DNA of 64,000 bases from Corynebacterium suranareeae (GTDB taxonomy: Bacteria > Actinomycetota > Actinomycetes > Mycobacteriales > Mycobacteriaceae), in contig NZ_AP017369.1 of NCBI RefSeq assembly GCF_002355155.1, positions 1,798,001 through 1,862,000 of the forward strand. Direction: 5' to 3'. The notes under the pieces were generated by a model. That model ran no database searches and had not been told where the DNA came from. It saw only the letters and a program-made list of their open reading frames with translations. The position numbers and the translations under genes were made by a program. Positions 22,968 to 32,670 of this stretch are shown one piece after another (within the stretch, counting starts at the first letter, position 1; the number at the start of each line of letters is the position of its first letter).

Positions 22968-23606
22968 CTAGTCTTTCGTCAATCCGGTGTTGCCATCGGG
23001 AGTGTTTTCGGTTGCCAAACCTGGCAGCATCATTCGCTCGACATATTTGGCAATCACATCTACCTCAATGTTTACGATATCGCCCACGGCAAGTTCCCCA
23101 TGTGTGGTCTCACGCAAGGTGGTAGGAATCAAGGACACTTCAAACCAATCATCACCTAAAGATGACACAGTCAAGGATGTGCCATTGAGCGCGATGGAAC
23201 CTTTTTCCACCACATAACGCGCGAGGTCTGTGGGAAGCTCAAAGCGCAAAACATCCCAGTTTTCCGAACTGGTGCGTTTGATCAAGGTTGTGGTGGCATC
23301 AACATGACCTTGCATGATGTGCCCACCAAGACGGCCACCAGCTGCCATGGCTCGTTCCAAATTAACCTTGCTGCCTGTCGATAATGCGCCCAATGAACTT
23401 CTATCGAGGGTTTCCTGCATGAGGTCTGCGGTGAAATGGCCATCACCAAAAGATGCAACAGTCAAGCACACGCCATTGACAGAAATGGAATCGCCCAAGT
23501 GGACGTCTTCTAACACCGTGGATGCCGCGATCTGCATCCGGATGGAATCACCTAGATGTTCCACACCTGCAACAGAGCCGAGCTCCTCAACAATTCCTGT
23601 GAACAT
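22968..23606 (-). CDS. ribE: Riboflavin synthase alpha chain
   Basis: The 212-residue protein dismutates two lumazines to riboflavin. It shows the internal duplication of the lumazine-binding domain: [10 protein letters not shown] and [13 protein letters not shown] in the first half, and [10 protein letters not shown] and [12 protein letters not shown] in the second. It abuts ribD (ATG adjacent to the ribD stop) and precedes ribBA. In corynebacterial nomenclature it is often called ribC. Confidence 0.95.
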   Translation of the reverse strand: MFTGIVEELGSVAGVEHLGDSIRMQIAASTVLEDVHLGDSISVNGVCLTVASFGDGHFTADLMQETLDRSSLGALSTGSKVNLERAMAAGGRLGGHIMQGHVDATTTLIKRTSSENWDVLRFELPTDLARYVVEKGSIALNGTSLTVSSLGDDWFEVSLIPTTLRETTHGELAVGDIVNIEVDVIAKYVERMMLPGLATENTPDGNTGLTKD

Positions 23607-24593
23607 TTAGTGGTCCTTTCTTTTCATTTCTATCAAAATGTCTTCACCGAGCTGCCTGACAGCGGTAGTTTCAAAGCGCATGATCTCAGCCATGGTGGTT
23701 GCCTGTGGCCAATTCAGCACGGATTTTCCAGCACCCAACAGTGCGGGAGCTACATAGGCTTGAATTTGATCAACAACTCCCAAGCGCAGTGCTGCGGCCG
23801 CTAAGGTGGGCCCACCTTCAATCAAAACATCTCTGCATCCACTATCCCACAGCGCCGATAACGCTTCCGGTATTCCCGCATACTGCCCAAACCCAAGTTC
23901 GGCAAGATTAGAGTCTGGGGAAATCTCACGAGAGCCAATCACAACACGGCGCGGTTGATGCGGGTACAGACCATCATCGGTACGTGCTGTTAGAGAAGGA
24001 TTATCACTAATCGCCGTGCCCGTGCCCACTACGATGGCATCTCTTTTACTGCGATCTTCATGGACAAAAGCGCGCGCAGTTGCTCCGGTAATCCACTGGC
24101 TCGTCCCATCGGTGGCACCGGCAAAACCATCAAGAGTTGAGGCAAACTTCAGTGTTACATGCGGCCTGCCCAACACTGTGGCCTCCAACCATGGCTGCAA
24201 CGCCCTGATTGGCTGATTTAAAAAATGCGTTTCGACGCCCGCCTCCACTAAAAAGTCAGCGCCCCCAGCAGCTGAGGGGAACGGATCCGCGTTGGCGTAA
24301 AACACGTGATGGATCCCGGCGTCGACAAGCGCCTTAGAACATGGGCCCGTGCGGCCGTAATGATTACACGGCTCTAAAGTAACCACCGCCGTGCCGCCTT
24401 TGGCGCGCTCCCCGGCGGCCTGCAACGCAACGACCTCGGCATGCGGGCCTCCCGGCGGTGCGGTGGCACCGACACCTGCAACCTCGCCTGCAGAATCCAA
24501 AATAACTGCACCCACCGGCGGATTAGGGCTGGTTGTGCCTCGAACCTGCTCTGATGCGCGGTGGGCTAGTTCTAAAGCGTGCGCGATATCCAT
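23607..24593 (-). CDS. ribD: Bifunctional diaminohydroxyphosphoribosylaminopyrimidine deaminase / reductase
   Basis: This 328-residue enzyme performs the second and third riboflavin steps. The deaminase zinc site is visible as H51-A-E53 and C76/C85 in EPCNHYGRTGPC. The C-terminal reductase domain follows from about residue 145 (HVTLKFASTLDG). It abuts rpe without a gap, so the two are almost certainly co-transcribed; rpe supplies ribulose-5-phosphate metabolism upstream of RibB. Also called ribG. Confidence 0.95.
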   Translation of the reverse strand: MDIAHALELAHRASEQVRGTTSPNPPVGAVILDSAGEVAGVGATAPPGGPHAEVVALQAAGERAKGGTAVVTLEPCNHYGRTGPCSKALVDAGIHHVFYANADPFPSAAGGADFLVEAGVETHFLNQPIRALQPWLEATVLGRPHVTLKFASTLDGFAGATDGTSQWITGATARAFVHEDRSKRDAIVVGTGTAISDNPSLTARTDDGLYPHQPRRVVIGSREISPDSNLAELGFGQYAGIPEALSALWDSGCRDVLIEGGPTLAAAALRLGVVDQIQAYVAPALLGAGKSVLNWPQATTMAEIMRFETTAVRQLGEDILIEMKRKDH

Positions 24594-25253
24594 TTACTGT
24601 GCGAGAGCTCGCAACTCCTGGACTGCCTGGTTTGGATCTTGCGCGCCATACACGGCAGAGCCAGCGACAAAAACATCCACACCAGCCTCAGCTGCCTGTT
24701 TAATGGTTTTCGCACTGATGCCACCATCAATTTCAATGACAGTGTTCAAACCGTGCTCGTCAATGACTTTGCGCAATGTACGAACCTTGTCCAATTGATC
24801 AGGCATGAAGCTTTGACCGCCGAAACCTGGCTCAACGCTCATCACGATTACTTCATCGAAATGCTCAAGATCATCAAGGTAATCCTCAATCGGAGTGCCT
24901 GGGCGCAAAGAGAAACCAGCTCGCACGCCCTTGGATCGGATGTATTTAGCCAATTCAACATGCTTATCGGTGGCCTCAACATGGAAAACAATGCAATCAG
25001 CACCGGCATCGATGTAGTTGTCTACCCATTTTTCCGGGTTTTCAATCATCAGGTGAACATCGAGTTCTTTGTCTGTCACACGATTAACCGCAGCTGTGAT
25101 GTCCGCACCAAAACTCAAATTGGGAACGAAATGACCATCCATGATGTCAACATGGATCCAATCAGCATCTGGAACAGCTAAAACTTGCTCCCCCAAGCGG
25201 GAGAAATCAGCGGCCAAAATGGAAGGGGCGATTTTAGGAGTGCTTTGTGCCAT
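24594..25253 (-). CDS. rpe: Ribulose-phosphate 3-epimerase
   Basis: The 219-residue TIM-barrel enzyme interconverts ribulose 5-phosphate and xylulose 5-phosphate. Family motifs: LAADFSRLG, WIHVDIMDGHFVPN (metal Asp and His), MSVEPGFGGQSF and EIDGGI. It is the first gene of the rpe-ribD-ribE-ribBA-ribH run, linking the pentose phosphate pathway to riboflavin synthesis. Confidence 0.96.
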   Translation of the reverse strand: MAQSTPKIAPSILAADFSRLGEQVLAVPDADWIHVDIMDGHFVPNLSFGADITAAVNRVTDKELDVHLMIENPEKWVDNYIDAGADCIVFHVEATDKHVELAKYIRSKGVRAGFSLRPGTPIEDYLDDLEHFDEVIVMSVEPGFGGQSFMPDQLDKVRTLRKVIDEHGLNTVIEIDGGISAKTIKQAAEAGVDVFVAGSAVYGAQDPNQAVQELRALAQ

Positions 25254-25738
25254 GCCCTAAATCATAGCCCCCTTGACCACTTGGGTTAGCTCACAGGGGC
25301 AGGTGTGAGCTACTTCGAGCGCAACACCTGACTTCCACAGTGTTTTTAATCCCCCGGCGAAGGGTTTTGTCGCTGATCTTTATCGGCGATTTAAGAGCTT
25401 TGATTTTTGGAGATGACTATTTATATCCCTTGGGGTCTTTTGGGGCTTTACACGCGAATCTGTGGGACCACTTTTTCTGGCCTATTCTTTGAAGTTGTGC
25501 ACCGTACTTCGCCTGGCGACCAAAACTGCTTATTGCGAAGTAACTTTTGGTCGGATGTGACGGTATCCAGGCCTTCGAATTTGCTCTGGCGACCAAGAAT
25601 CCTTTTAATCCCTATGGATTTGGTCTGATATGCAAGTTTTAGAAACCGCCCCGAACAAATACCAGTATCACGCAGTGACCGTACTCAAGCCGGCCAAGAA
25701 TCTACCGTCTAACCCAACCAACGCACTGGTGATTACGG
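25254..25738. other. Gene-free region upstream of rpe with several hairpins
   Basis: No supported gene. TAGCTCACA at 25287-25295 and TGTGAGCTA at 25304-25312 form a perfect 9-bp inverted repeat about 35 bases upstream of rpe, a candidate operator or leader hairpin. Two further hairpins carry GACCAA...TTGGTC tips: 25517-25553 (CGACCAAAA/TTTTGGTCG) and 25591-25625. They resemble the tips of the dispersed repeats but are shorter. I saw no FMN riboswitch. Confidence 0.55.
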
Positions 25739-26120
25739 CGCTAATTTGCCAAGAAGCTGAACACTGATGGTGTGAAAATACGCGTTAGCGTTTATCGCTT
25801 GTTTAAGGACACGAGTTTTCTTAGATGAGCTTATGTATGCACGAGCCCTTGAAAACCCGTTAAAAGCGCTTCTGTGGAGGTATGACCTTTCAGGTGTCTC
25901 ACCCAAATGTGAGAGCGACCAAACCAGGAGACCCAGAATCTTCAAAAACTTAAATGTTGGGTCTCTGTGTTTGGTAATGAGAGCGATACACCAAACCAGG
26001 AGACCCACAAACGTCGAAAACGTGATTTCTGGGTCTCCTGGTTTGGTCTTATGCTGCCTAGTGTGTAAACACCTAAAACCACACGGGGCAATCAGTTATT
26101 CCGGCACTAATTTGACCCAA
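25739..26120 (+). repeat. Dispersed hairpin repeat, copy B
   Basis: It aligns over its length with copy C (34079-34447) in the same orientation and with the reverse complement of copy A (about 7829-8190). It contains the two ACCAAACCAGGAGACCC hairpins, the shared segment GTTTATCGCTTGTTTAAGGA near one end and GCACTAATTTGACCCAA at the other. An open frame covering 25833-26162 is not conserved between copies and is treated as spurious. Confidence 0.87.
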
Positions 26121-26163
26121 ATCGGGAAGAAAAGTCCCGAAAACCCTAGCCGAGACGTGTGAG

Positions 26164-27639
26164 CTACTTTTTCCGCAACACTGCCACGAACATGGCATCA
26201 GTGCCGTGACGGTGAGGCCACATCTGCACTGATTTCTCTTCACCGGTATCTGTCATGCCTGGCATAAACTCCCCGGCATTAAGCTCTTCAACGTTCAAAG
26301 AACTCAGGGCTTTATCCACAATGTTTCGGGTTTCGCGCAGATCAGGTGAACAGGTGGAATAGACAATTACGCCACCTGAACGAACCTTGTTTACTGCCGA
26401 TTCTAAAAGCTCAAACTGCAAAGTATTCAACTCTGCAATATCGCTTTCCTGCTTGCGCCACCGCGCTTCCGGACGACGTCGCAGTGCACCCAAACCAGAA
26501 CACGGTGCATCCACTAGCGCACGATCATAGCCGTCTTTTAAGTTAATGTTTCGGCCATCACCGACTTGCACTTTCACTGGCAATCCACGCACTGACTTTT
26601 CAATCAAACGGGCACGGTGTTCAGATACCTCAACAGCATCGACGGTTGCACGATCCATCCGCGCCAACGCACCAATCAATGCAGCTTTACCACCAGGACC
26701 TGCACACATATCCAACCATCGACCACCATCGGTGCCTTCAACTGGAACTTCTACCAATGCGCGTGCAATAAGCTGGGAGCCCTCATCTTGGACAGCAGCT
26801 AAGCCTTCCTTGACTGGCTCAATATCAGCTGGGTCGCCACCGTCAAGATATACCGCGTAAGGAGAATACTTTCCCTCTTCCCCACCGGTAATCAACGCTA
26901 ATTCTTCAGCACTGATTTCACCTGGTCGGGCTACTAAATGCACCACGGGACGTTCCGAATCAGCTCGAAGTGCCTGCTCTAATTCGTCCTTGGGCAGGAC
27001 TTGGGAGAAACTCTTGGCAATCCACCGTGGGTGCGCGGTCCGGAATGCAACCCGAGCGATTTCCTCAGTTGGCTCCAATTCCTTCAGCCACTGCTCGGGG
27101 GTTTTCCGGGTGATGTTACGCAAAATCGCATTGGCAAAACCAGTGGCCTGAAATTTCTTCAAACCACCCACCATTTTCACCGATGTATCTACGGCTGCGT
27201 GATCCTCGACGCGCGTGAACAACACCTGATAAGCGCCAAGGCGCAACACATCCAGGATTTCCGGATCAATATCGCCTAGTTCACGGCCAGAGGCTGCCTT
27301 GATCACCTCATCGATCAGCCCCACATTACGCAGCGTGCCGTAGGTAATTTCAGTAGCAAATGCCGCATCACGACCAGACAGATGATGCTTGCTCAACAAC
27401 CTGGGCAATATCAAATTGGCGTAGGCCTTATCGGTGCGCACACGGTCAAGCACCTCAAACGCAATTTCCCTAGGCTTATCGACGCCCAGAGCCCTCAATT
27501 CCCTAGCCTGCGCAGGGGGCTTACGGTTTCCTCCCGCACGCCCCTTTGCTGGTGCTTGCTTCTTCGGCGCCTGTTTTTTGGGTGCCTGCTTAGCTTTGGG
27601 CGTCCTGGAGCGGAATCCGCCAGATTTTTCAAGGCTCAT
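26164..27639 (-). CDS. rsmB: 16S rRNA (cytosine-C5)-methyltransferase, RsmB/Fmu family
   Basis: The 491-residue protein has a lysine/proline/alanine-rich N-terminal tail (about 1-45), a NusB-like RNA-binding domain (about 55-185) and a SAM-dependent methyltransferase domain with the motif DMCAGPGGKA. Both cysteines of m5C enzymes are visible: C380 in DAPCSGLG and C430 in YSTCSPDL. It overlaps fmt by 4 bases (ATGA), so the two are translationally coupled. Confidence 0.94.
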   Translation of the reverse strand: MSLEKSGGFRSRTPKAKQAPKKQAPKKQAPAKGRAGGNRKPPAQARELRALGVDKPREIAFEVLDRVRTDKAYANLILPRLLSKHHLSGRDAAFATEITYGTLRNVGLIDEVIKAASGRELGDIDPEILDVLRLGAYQVLFTRVEDHAAVDTSVKMVGGLKKFQATGFANAILRNITRKTPEQWLKELEPTEEIARVAFRTAHPRWIAKSFSQVLPKDELEQALRADSERPVVHLVARPGEISAEELALITGGEEGKYSPYAVYLDGGDPADIEPVKEGLAAVQDEGSQLIARALVEVPVEGTDGGRWLDMCAGPGGKAALIGALARMDRATVDAVEVSEHRARLIEKSVRGLPVKVQVGDGRNINLKDGYDRALVDAPCSGLGALRRRPEARWRKQESDIAELNTLQFELLESAVNKVRSGGVIVYSTCSPDLRETRNIVDKALSSLNVEELNAGEFMPGMTDTGEEKSVQMWPHRHGTDAMFVAVLRKK

Positions 27640-28583
27640 TGAAATTTCGCTTCCTGTTCAAGTTGGACACCACGCGCCCAATCGGCTGCATTCATCATCT
27701 TCTTACCCGGTGGCTGAATCTGCCCAAGTACTACTGGCATAGTCCCCGTTCCCACAACAACCGAATTCTTTTGCGCCACAATGACGCCAGGCGCCAAGTG
27801 CTCTTCTACCTCGCCCTCGCCTGAAAGGTGGATGGGGCCGAGCTTGAGGCGGTCGTCGACAAGCGTTGTCCACGCACCAGGTCCTGGGGTGTGCGCCCTG
27901 ATGTGCCGATCGATGACCTCAGCAGGCTTCGACCAGTCGATCTGCGCATCTTGAGTCGTGATTTTCGACGCGTAAGTGGCCTCCCCTTGCTGCTCACGCG
28001 GAGTGATTGTGCCTTGTTCCAATCCCGTCATGGTGTCTACCAGCAGGTCGGCACCGGAATAAGCAAGGCGAGTGAGTAAATCATCGGCTGTATCAATGGG
28101 CAGGATCTCATCTTCAATGGTGGACAAAATAACACCGGTATCCAGGCCTTCATCAATACGGAAGGTTGTGGCACCTGTGACCTGATCGCCCTCTCTAATG
28201 GAGGCTTGAACAGGTGCTGCCCCACGCCACGCCGGCAACAAAGAAAAGTGCAGATTCACCCAACCGTGCGGTGCGATATCCAGCAAATCCTTAGTGATCA
28301 ACTGCCCATACGCCACCACTGGCAAACAGTCAGGAGCCAACTCTTGCAGGCGCTGGCGAATCATCTGCCCATCTTCAGAATCTGCTTTTAACGACGTAGG
28401 TTTGAGCACCTCAATCCCGTGTTGCTGTGCCAACTCTGCAACCGCCGAAGGATGAAGCGTCCGCCCCCTACCCCGACGTGCATCCGGTTGGGTTAGGACA
28501 GCAACAACCTCATGGTCAGAATCAATAAGCTTTTGCAGTGCCACCACTGCAGGTTCTGGAGTTCCGGCAAAAACTAGGCGCAT
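27636..28583 (-). CDS. fmt: Methionyl-tRNA formyltransferase
   Basis: It formylates initiator Met-tRNA with 10-formyl-tetrahydrofolate. The 315-residue start (MRLVFAGTPEPAVVAL) is chosen over one 28 codons upstream because this is where the conserved core begins and a GGGAAAGGG site precedes it. NLHFSLLPAWRGAAPVQ carries the catalytic region. It lies between def and rsmB, the usual protein N-terminus maturation group. Confidence 0.94.
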   Translation of the reverse strand: MRLVFAGTPEPAVVALQKLIDSDHEVVAVLTQPDARRGRGRTLHPSAVAELAQQHGIEVLKPTSLKADSEDGQMIRQRLQELAPDCLPVVAYGQLITKDLLDIAPHGWVNLHFSLLPAWRGAAPVQASIREGDQVTGATTFRIDEGLDTGVILSTIEDEILPIDTADDLLTRLAYSGADLLVDTMTGLEQGTITPREQQGEATYASKITTQDAQIDWSKPAEVIDRHIRAHTPGPGAWTTLVDDRLKLGPIHLSGEGEVEEHLAPGVIVAQKNSVVVGTGTMPVVLGQIQPPGKKMMNAADWARGVQLEQEAKFQ

Positions 28584-28602
28584 GAAGTGCCCTTTCCCTT
28601 CA

Positions 28603-29112
28603 TTAGTTGTTAAACCATGCAGATGCGCGAATAACACCCATGGCTGCTTTACGTTCCGCTGAATCAAGGCGCTTTAAAAACAGCACGCCATCTAGGTGAT
28701 CAGTTTCATGCTGAATACAGCGTGCTAACAATCCATTAGCTACAAATCCCACAGGGTTTCCATCACGGTCTTGTCCAGATAACCGCACTGTTTCATACCT
28801 CGTTGTTTGTGCAGAGACATCTGGGATGGACAAACAGCCCTCGTTACCAGTTTGGGTATCTTCTGTCACAGGCTCCCACACTGGGTTAACCACATGGCCG
28901 CGCAGGCCGCCTTCTTGGTGAGAGGTATCAAAAACAAACACGCGCCTGAGAACACCCACCTGGTTCGCTGCCAGGCCCACTCCACCTGCGTCCTCCATGG
29001 TGTCAAACATGTCATCAACGAGAGTGGACAGTGCATCGTCGAAGTCCACGACCTCATCGGCCCGACTAATAAGAACGGGATCACCAAATAATCTGACTTC
29101 ACGAACAGCCAT
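28603..29112 (-). CDS. def: Peptide deformylase
   Basis: The 169-residue metalloenzyme removes the formyl group from nascent proteins. The three motifs are present: GVGLAANQ, EGCLSIP (metal Cys) and QHETDHLDG (metal His pair and catalytic Glu). It lies upstream of fmt on the same strand, which is the functional pairing of formylation and deformylation. Confidence 0.96.
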   Translation of the reverse strand: MAVREVRLFGDPVLISRADEVVDFDDALSTLVDDMFDTMEDAGGVGLAANQVGVLRRVFVFDTSHQEGGLRGHVVNPVWEPVTEDTQTGNEGCLSIPDVSAQTTRYETVRLSGQDRDGNPVGFVANGLLARCIQHETDHLDGVLFLKRLDSAERKAAMGVIRASAWFNN

Positions 29113-29261
29113 GGTTGTAGGAAAACTCCTTAGCTAAATTTTTCCCTGCCTAGCCAACAACATACGGTGCTACGCAGTGCTTAACAGAGACGAACAATCT
29201 TTTTAACCTATCTTATATCCCACCTGGGACACCACCTGGGTAAGGTGCTTGAGCTGCACAA

Positions 29262-31313
29262 TTATCCGATATGGATGGGATCCATCTGGATACGCAACGG
29301 CAAATCATTCTTGCGTACCGCGCGAGCTACTTGGGCGGTTTTCAACGCTTTGCCCAATTCAGATCGAGGCCCTAGAGGTGTACGAATAAGCAAACGCTGG
29401 GCAGGCCCAAAACGCTGTTCATCATATTCACCAGGCAAACTCACTCCAGGCGGTAAATCAACAGGTCCTAATACCTCTGCATGGGCAGGAAGTTCTGCCA
29501 ATTCAAGAAAACTTTCCAATGCTGCTGTTGCCCCATCAATCGCAGCCATATGGACAGATGGTGGAAACAAAACTTCACGTCGGCTTTCTAATTCTTTTGC
29601 CGCAGCACCGGCCATATCCCACCGAATCAACGATTGCACCACGGGAAACGAGGGATCGGCAACCACAATGACATGTCCCTTTTGGAGGTGAGAGTGCACC
29701 AATGTGGCAGCCGCAGCCCACTTGTGCAATGTATCTTCCATTGCTCGAAGATCTTGCCTGCCCATCAACGCCCAGGTATCAAGCAACAACAAAGCACCAT
29801 ACGCTGCTTTTCCTTCGGAACTTTGGTGCTTATCGCCGACAACATACGGCTCTGCACCGGGAGTAGAAACCACAATACTGGCCCGATTTTCCACGGTGTC
29901 CACTACTTTGTTCCCGCCAGAAGTAATGACCCGAACTGAAGGAAATGCCCTGCCCAATTCTTCTGCTGTGCGTTCTGATCCCAACACCACTGCACGAAGC
30001 TTCGGTGAACCACAGCTTTGGCACTTAAACCGGGAATCTAGACGTCCACACCACCTACAAGTAGGAACTCCTGCTAACTCTGCGCTACCTTGTGGCAAAC
30101 CTAAAGGACCATTGCAGTGCCTACACCGCGCAGGTGTGCGACAGTTCCCACATGCCAACGTGGGCACATAACCTTTCCTCGGTACCTGGATTAATACTGG
30201 CTGGTTGCGCTCCAAGGCACTGCGTACCGCTTGAAACGCAATACCCGGCAATCTCGCTGATCGAGCCATCGGATCGCGTTCAAGTTGGAAATCAGAATCA
30301 CCTACTGCCTGCACACGAGGCATGCGGGTTCGTACTGTTTCTCTGGCAGCAATGAGATTATGCATCCATCCTGATTCCACCAGCAGTTGTGCTTCTGCCG
30401 TGCGGGCATGACCCGCGATGATCAGCGAGCATCCTTCCAGACTCGACCGAGTGGTTAATACCTCTCTGGCATGTGCATACGGCGCTCGGGGATCAACCAG
30501 ATTATCGTCACCATCATTTAAGATAACCGCGAGTTTTAAATCTTTGACTGGTGCAAAAGCAGCGCTTCGGGTGCCAATGACTAGTCGGCCTTGACCGCTT
30601 AGAACAGATAAAAAACGCCGATAACGCGCCTGCGGCCCCAATCCTGAATTAAGCACCGTGATTTGTTTCGCTGAAACCAAGGTGCGTAGAGATGTCTCGA
30701 GACGATCCACGTCCCGCTGATCTGGGACAACCAGTAGCGCCCCACCGCCGTCTTTCACAACTTTAACGGCCAGTGCAGCAAGTGCCATCGCCCAATCATC
30801 ACCAGGTGCTATTTGCCACGCTGCCCGTGCCGTAGTTCCAGCAAGAACCGCATCCACAAAAGATTGACCATGCTGATAAGCAGACCAGGAGGATAAATCA
30901 GGTTCTTTAACTTCTCCCAGATCTTCCCACTTAGTTGAGGTATCTGCCTCTTCTGCACCTGCGTGCCGCGACGGTATGGCTGAGCGGATCAAATCAGAAC
31001 GCACACCTCCGTACCGGTCACTGAGGTGCTCAATCAACTTCGCTGTTTGTGCTGGGTACACAACGATCGGTGAAATCACTCGATCCAGCCATACTAGTTT
31101 TCCCTCATGCGATGAATGCGTAGTTCGCTCAACCACAATGGCATCAACTAAACGTCCACCAAAACGAACCCGAACCCGAACACCAGGTTGAACGTCGTCA
31201 TGCTGATCGTCACTGATGCGATAATCAAAAAGTCGATCCAGATGGGCTAGTCCCAACAACGGTAAAACCCGCGCCACCGACTTCTCTGGAGCGGGGACGC
31301 GGGTTTTTGCCAT
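29262..31313 (-). CDS. priA: PriA-like primosomal protein without intact helicase motifs
   Basis: The 683-residue protein aligns in layout with PriA and retains the eight zinc cysteines (C388, C391, C397, C400, C419, C422, C431, C434). At the place of the Walker A motif only APGDDWAM is seen (about 169-176), and the DEAH motif reads NDGD (266-269). ATP hydrolysis is therefore unlikely. Actinobacterial PriA proteins are known to be degenerate in this way. Its role is probably replication restart by structural recognition. It follows metK on the same strand. Confidence 0.9.
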   Translation of the reverse strand: MAKTRVPAPEKSVARVLPLLGLAHLDRLFDYRISDDQHDDVQPGVRVRVRFGGRLVDAIVVERTTHSSHEGKLVWLDRVISPIVVYPAQTAKLIEHLSDRYGGVRSDLIRSAIPSRHAGAEEADTSTKWEDLGEVKEPDLSSWSAYQHGQSFVDAVLAGTTARAAWQIAPGDDWAMALAALAVKVVKDGGGALLVVPDQRDVDRLETSLRTLVSAKQITVLNSGLGPQARYRRFLSVLSGQGRLVIGTRSAAFAPVKDLKLAVILNDGDDNLVDPRAPYAHAREVLTTRSSLEGCSLIIAGHARTAEAQLLVESGWMHNLIAARETVRTRMPRVQAVGDSDFQLERDPMARSARLPGIAFQAVRSALERNQPVLIQVPRKGYVPTLACGNCRTPARCRHCNGPLGLPQGSAELAGVPTCRWCGRLDSRFKCQSCGSPKLRAVVLGSERTAEELGRAFPSVRVITSGGNKVVDTVENRASIVVSTPGAEPYVVGDKHQSSEGKAAYGALLLLDTWALMGRQDLRAMEDTLHKWAAAATLVHSHLQKGHVIVVADPSFPVVQSLIRWDMAGAAAKELESRREVLFPPSVHMAAIDGATAALESFLELAELPAHAEVLGPVDLPPGVSLPGEYDEQRFGPAQRLLIRTPLGPRSELGKALKTAQVARAVRKNDLPLRIQMDPIHIG

Positions 31314-31339
31314 GAATCCGAAGATACTACATCAGATTT

Positions 31340-32563
31340 TTATGCCAACTTAAGGGCTTCACGAAGTGCATCGACACGATCAACCGCTTCCCACGGAAGA
31401 TCCAGATCAGTACGACCAAAGTGTCCGTATGCAGCTGTACCGCTGTAGATAGGACGAAGAAGATCAAGTTCACGAATAATAGCTGCAGGGCGCAAGTCAA
31501 AGACTTCTAGCACTGCTGCCTGGATCTGCTCATCGGTCAGTCCTTCTTTATTGGTGTCGAAGGTTTCCACATAAAGACCAACGGGCTTCGCGCGACCAAT
31601 TGCATAGGCAACTTGAACTTCTGCGCGATCAGCAAGACCTGCTGCAACAATGTTTTTAGCTACCCAACGCATAGCGTACGCAGCGGAACGGTCAACCTTG
31701 CTTGGATCCTTACCGGAGAAAGCTCCACCGCCATGGCGGGCCATGCCACCATAAGTATCCACAATAATTTTGCGACCGGTCAGTCCAGCATCTCCCATTG
31801 GTCCACCCAAAATGAATGAGCCTGAAGGGTTAATCAAGACAGTGATGTCTTCGGTCACTAGGTTTTCAATACCTGCGTCCTTAATTACCCAGTCGATGAC
31901 ATGCTCACGAAGCTGGGTTTCCAACCATGCACGGTCTACTTCTCTATCGTGCTGGGTAGAAATCACCACTGTGTCTAGGTGGTCAGGGCGATCTTGTTCG
32001 TCATAAGCAAAAGTAACCTGAGTTTTTCCATCAGGGCGCAGGTGTGGAACGATGCCTTCTTTACGCACCTGGGTTAAACGACGAGACAGACGGTGTGCCA
32101 AAGCGATTGGCAAAGGCATGAACTCTTCGGTCTCATTGGTGGCATAGCCAAACATCAAACCTTGATCGCCTGCACCTGCGCGGTCGTCTTCTTCGACATC
32201 ACCATTGGTACGTGCTTCATCGGAGTTATCTACACCATCGGCGATTTCTTGTGATTGCTCACCGATGGAAACAGACACACCGCAGGTACGGCCATCGAAT
32301 CCAACCTCAGAGGAGTTAAAGCCGATCTCAATGAGCTTGTTTCGGACTAATTGTGGGATCTCAACGTAGGCACTTGTTCGAACCTCGCCAACCACATGGA
32401 CGATTCCGGTGGTGACCACAGTTTCCACTGCCACGCGTGAATGCGGATCTTTCTCCAGCAACGCGTCCAAAATGGTATCGGAAATAGCATCACATATTTT
32501 GTCAGGATGTCCCTCAGTTACAGATTCACTGGTGAACAGACGGACGGCAGTTGGCTGAGCCAC
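31340..32563 (-). CDS. metK: S-adenosylmethionine synthetase
   Basis: The enzyme makes S-adenosylmethionine from methionine and ATP. I chose the GTG at 32563 ([20 protein letters not shown]) preceded by AGAAGG, giving 407 residues; the frame extends upstream to 32704 but the extra residues are hydrophobic and not conserved. [35 protein letters not shown] and GGGAFSGKD are family motifs. It lies 24 bases upstream of priA and downstream of coaBC. No SAM riboswitch is visible in its short leader. Confidence 0.95.
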   Translation of the reverse strand: MAQPTAVRLFTSESVTEGHPDKICDAISDTILDALLEKDPHSRVAVETVVTTGIVHVVGEVRTSAYVEIPQLVRNKLIEIGFNSSEVGFDGRTCGVSVSIGEQSQEIADGVDNSDEARTNGDVEEDDRAGAGDQGLMFGYATNETEEFMPLPIALAHRLSRRLTQVRKEGIVPHLRPDGKTQVTFAYDEQDRPDHLDTVVISTQHDREVDRAWLETQLREHVIDWVIKDAGIENLVTEDITVLINPSGSFILGGPMGDAGLTGRKIIVDTYGGMARHGGGAFSGKDPSKVDRSAAYAMRWVAKNIVAAGLADRAEVQVAYAIGRAKPVGLYVETFDTNKEGLTDEQIQAAVLEVFDLRPAAIIRELDLLRPIYSGTAAYGHFGRTDLDLPWEAVDRVDALREALKLA

Positions 32564-32670
32564 AAATACCCTTCTTTCGAAGAAGTCGAGATTAAATAGT
32601 CTTAAATACAAAAAACCAATATAGACTAAGCTGTCTAAAACTGCAATGCGCCTGGTCTGTTCTATTTTTC

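Noticed and set aside
25254..25740. FMN riboswitch before the rpe-rib operon
   Set aside because: None of the conserved RFN blocks could be found; only simple inverted repeats are present.
25833..26162. Open frame of 109 codons in repeat copy B
   Set aside because: It reads through the hairpins, and corresponding frames in copies A and C have different starts and ends. The repeat is better explained as non-coding.
32564..32670. SAM riboswitch before metK
   Set aside because: The leader is about 100 bases and I see no SAM-I or SAM-II type helix arrangement.
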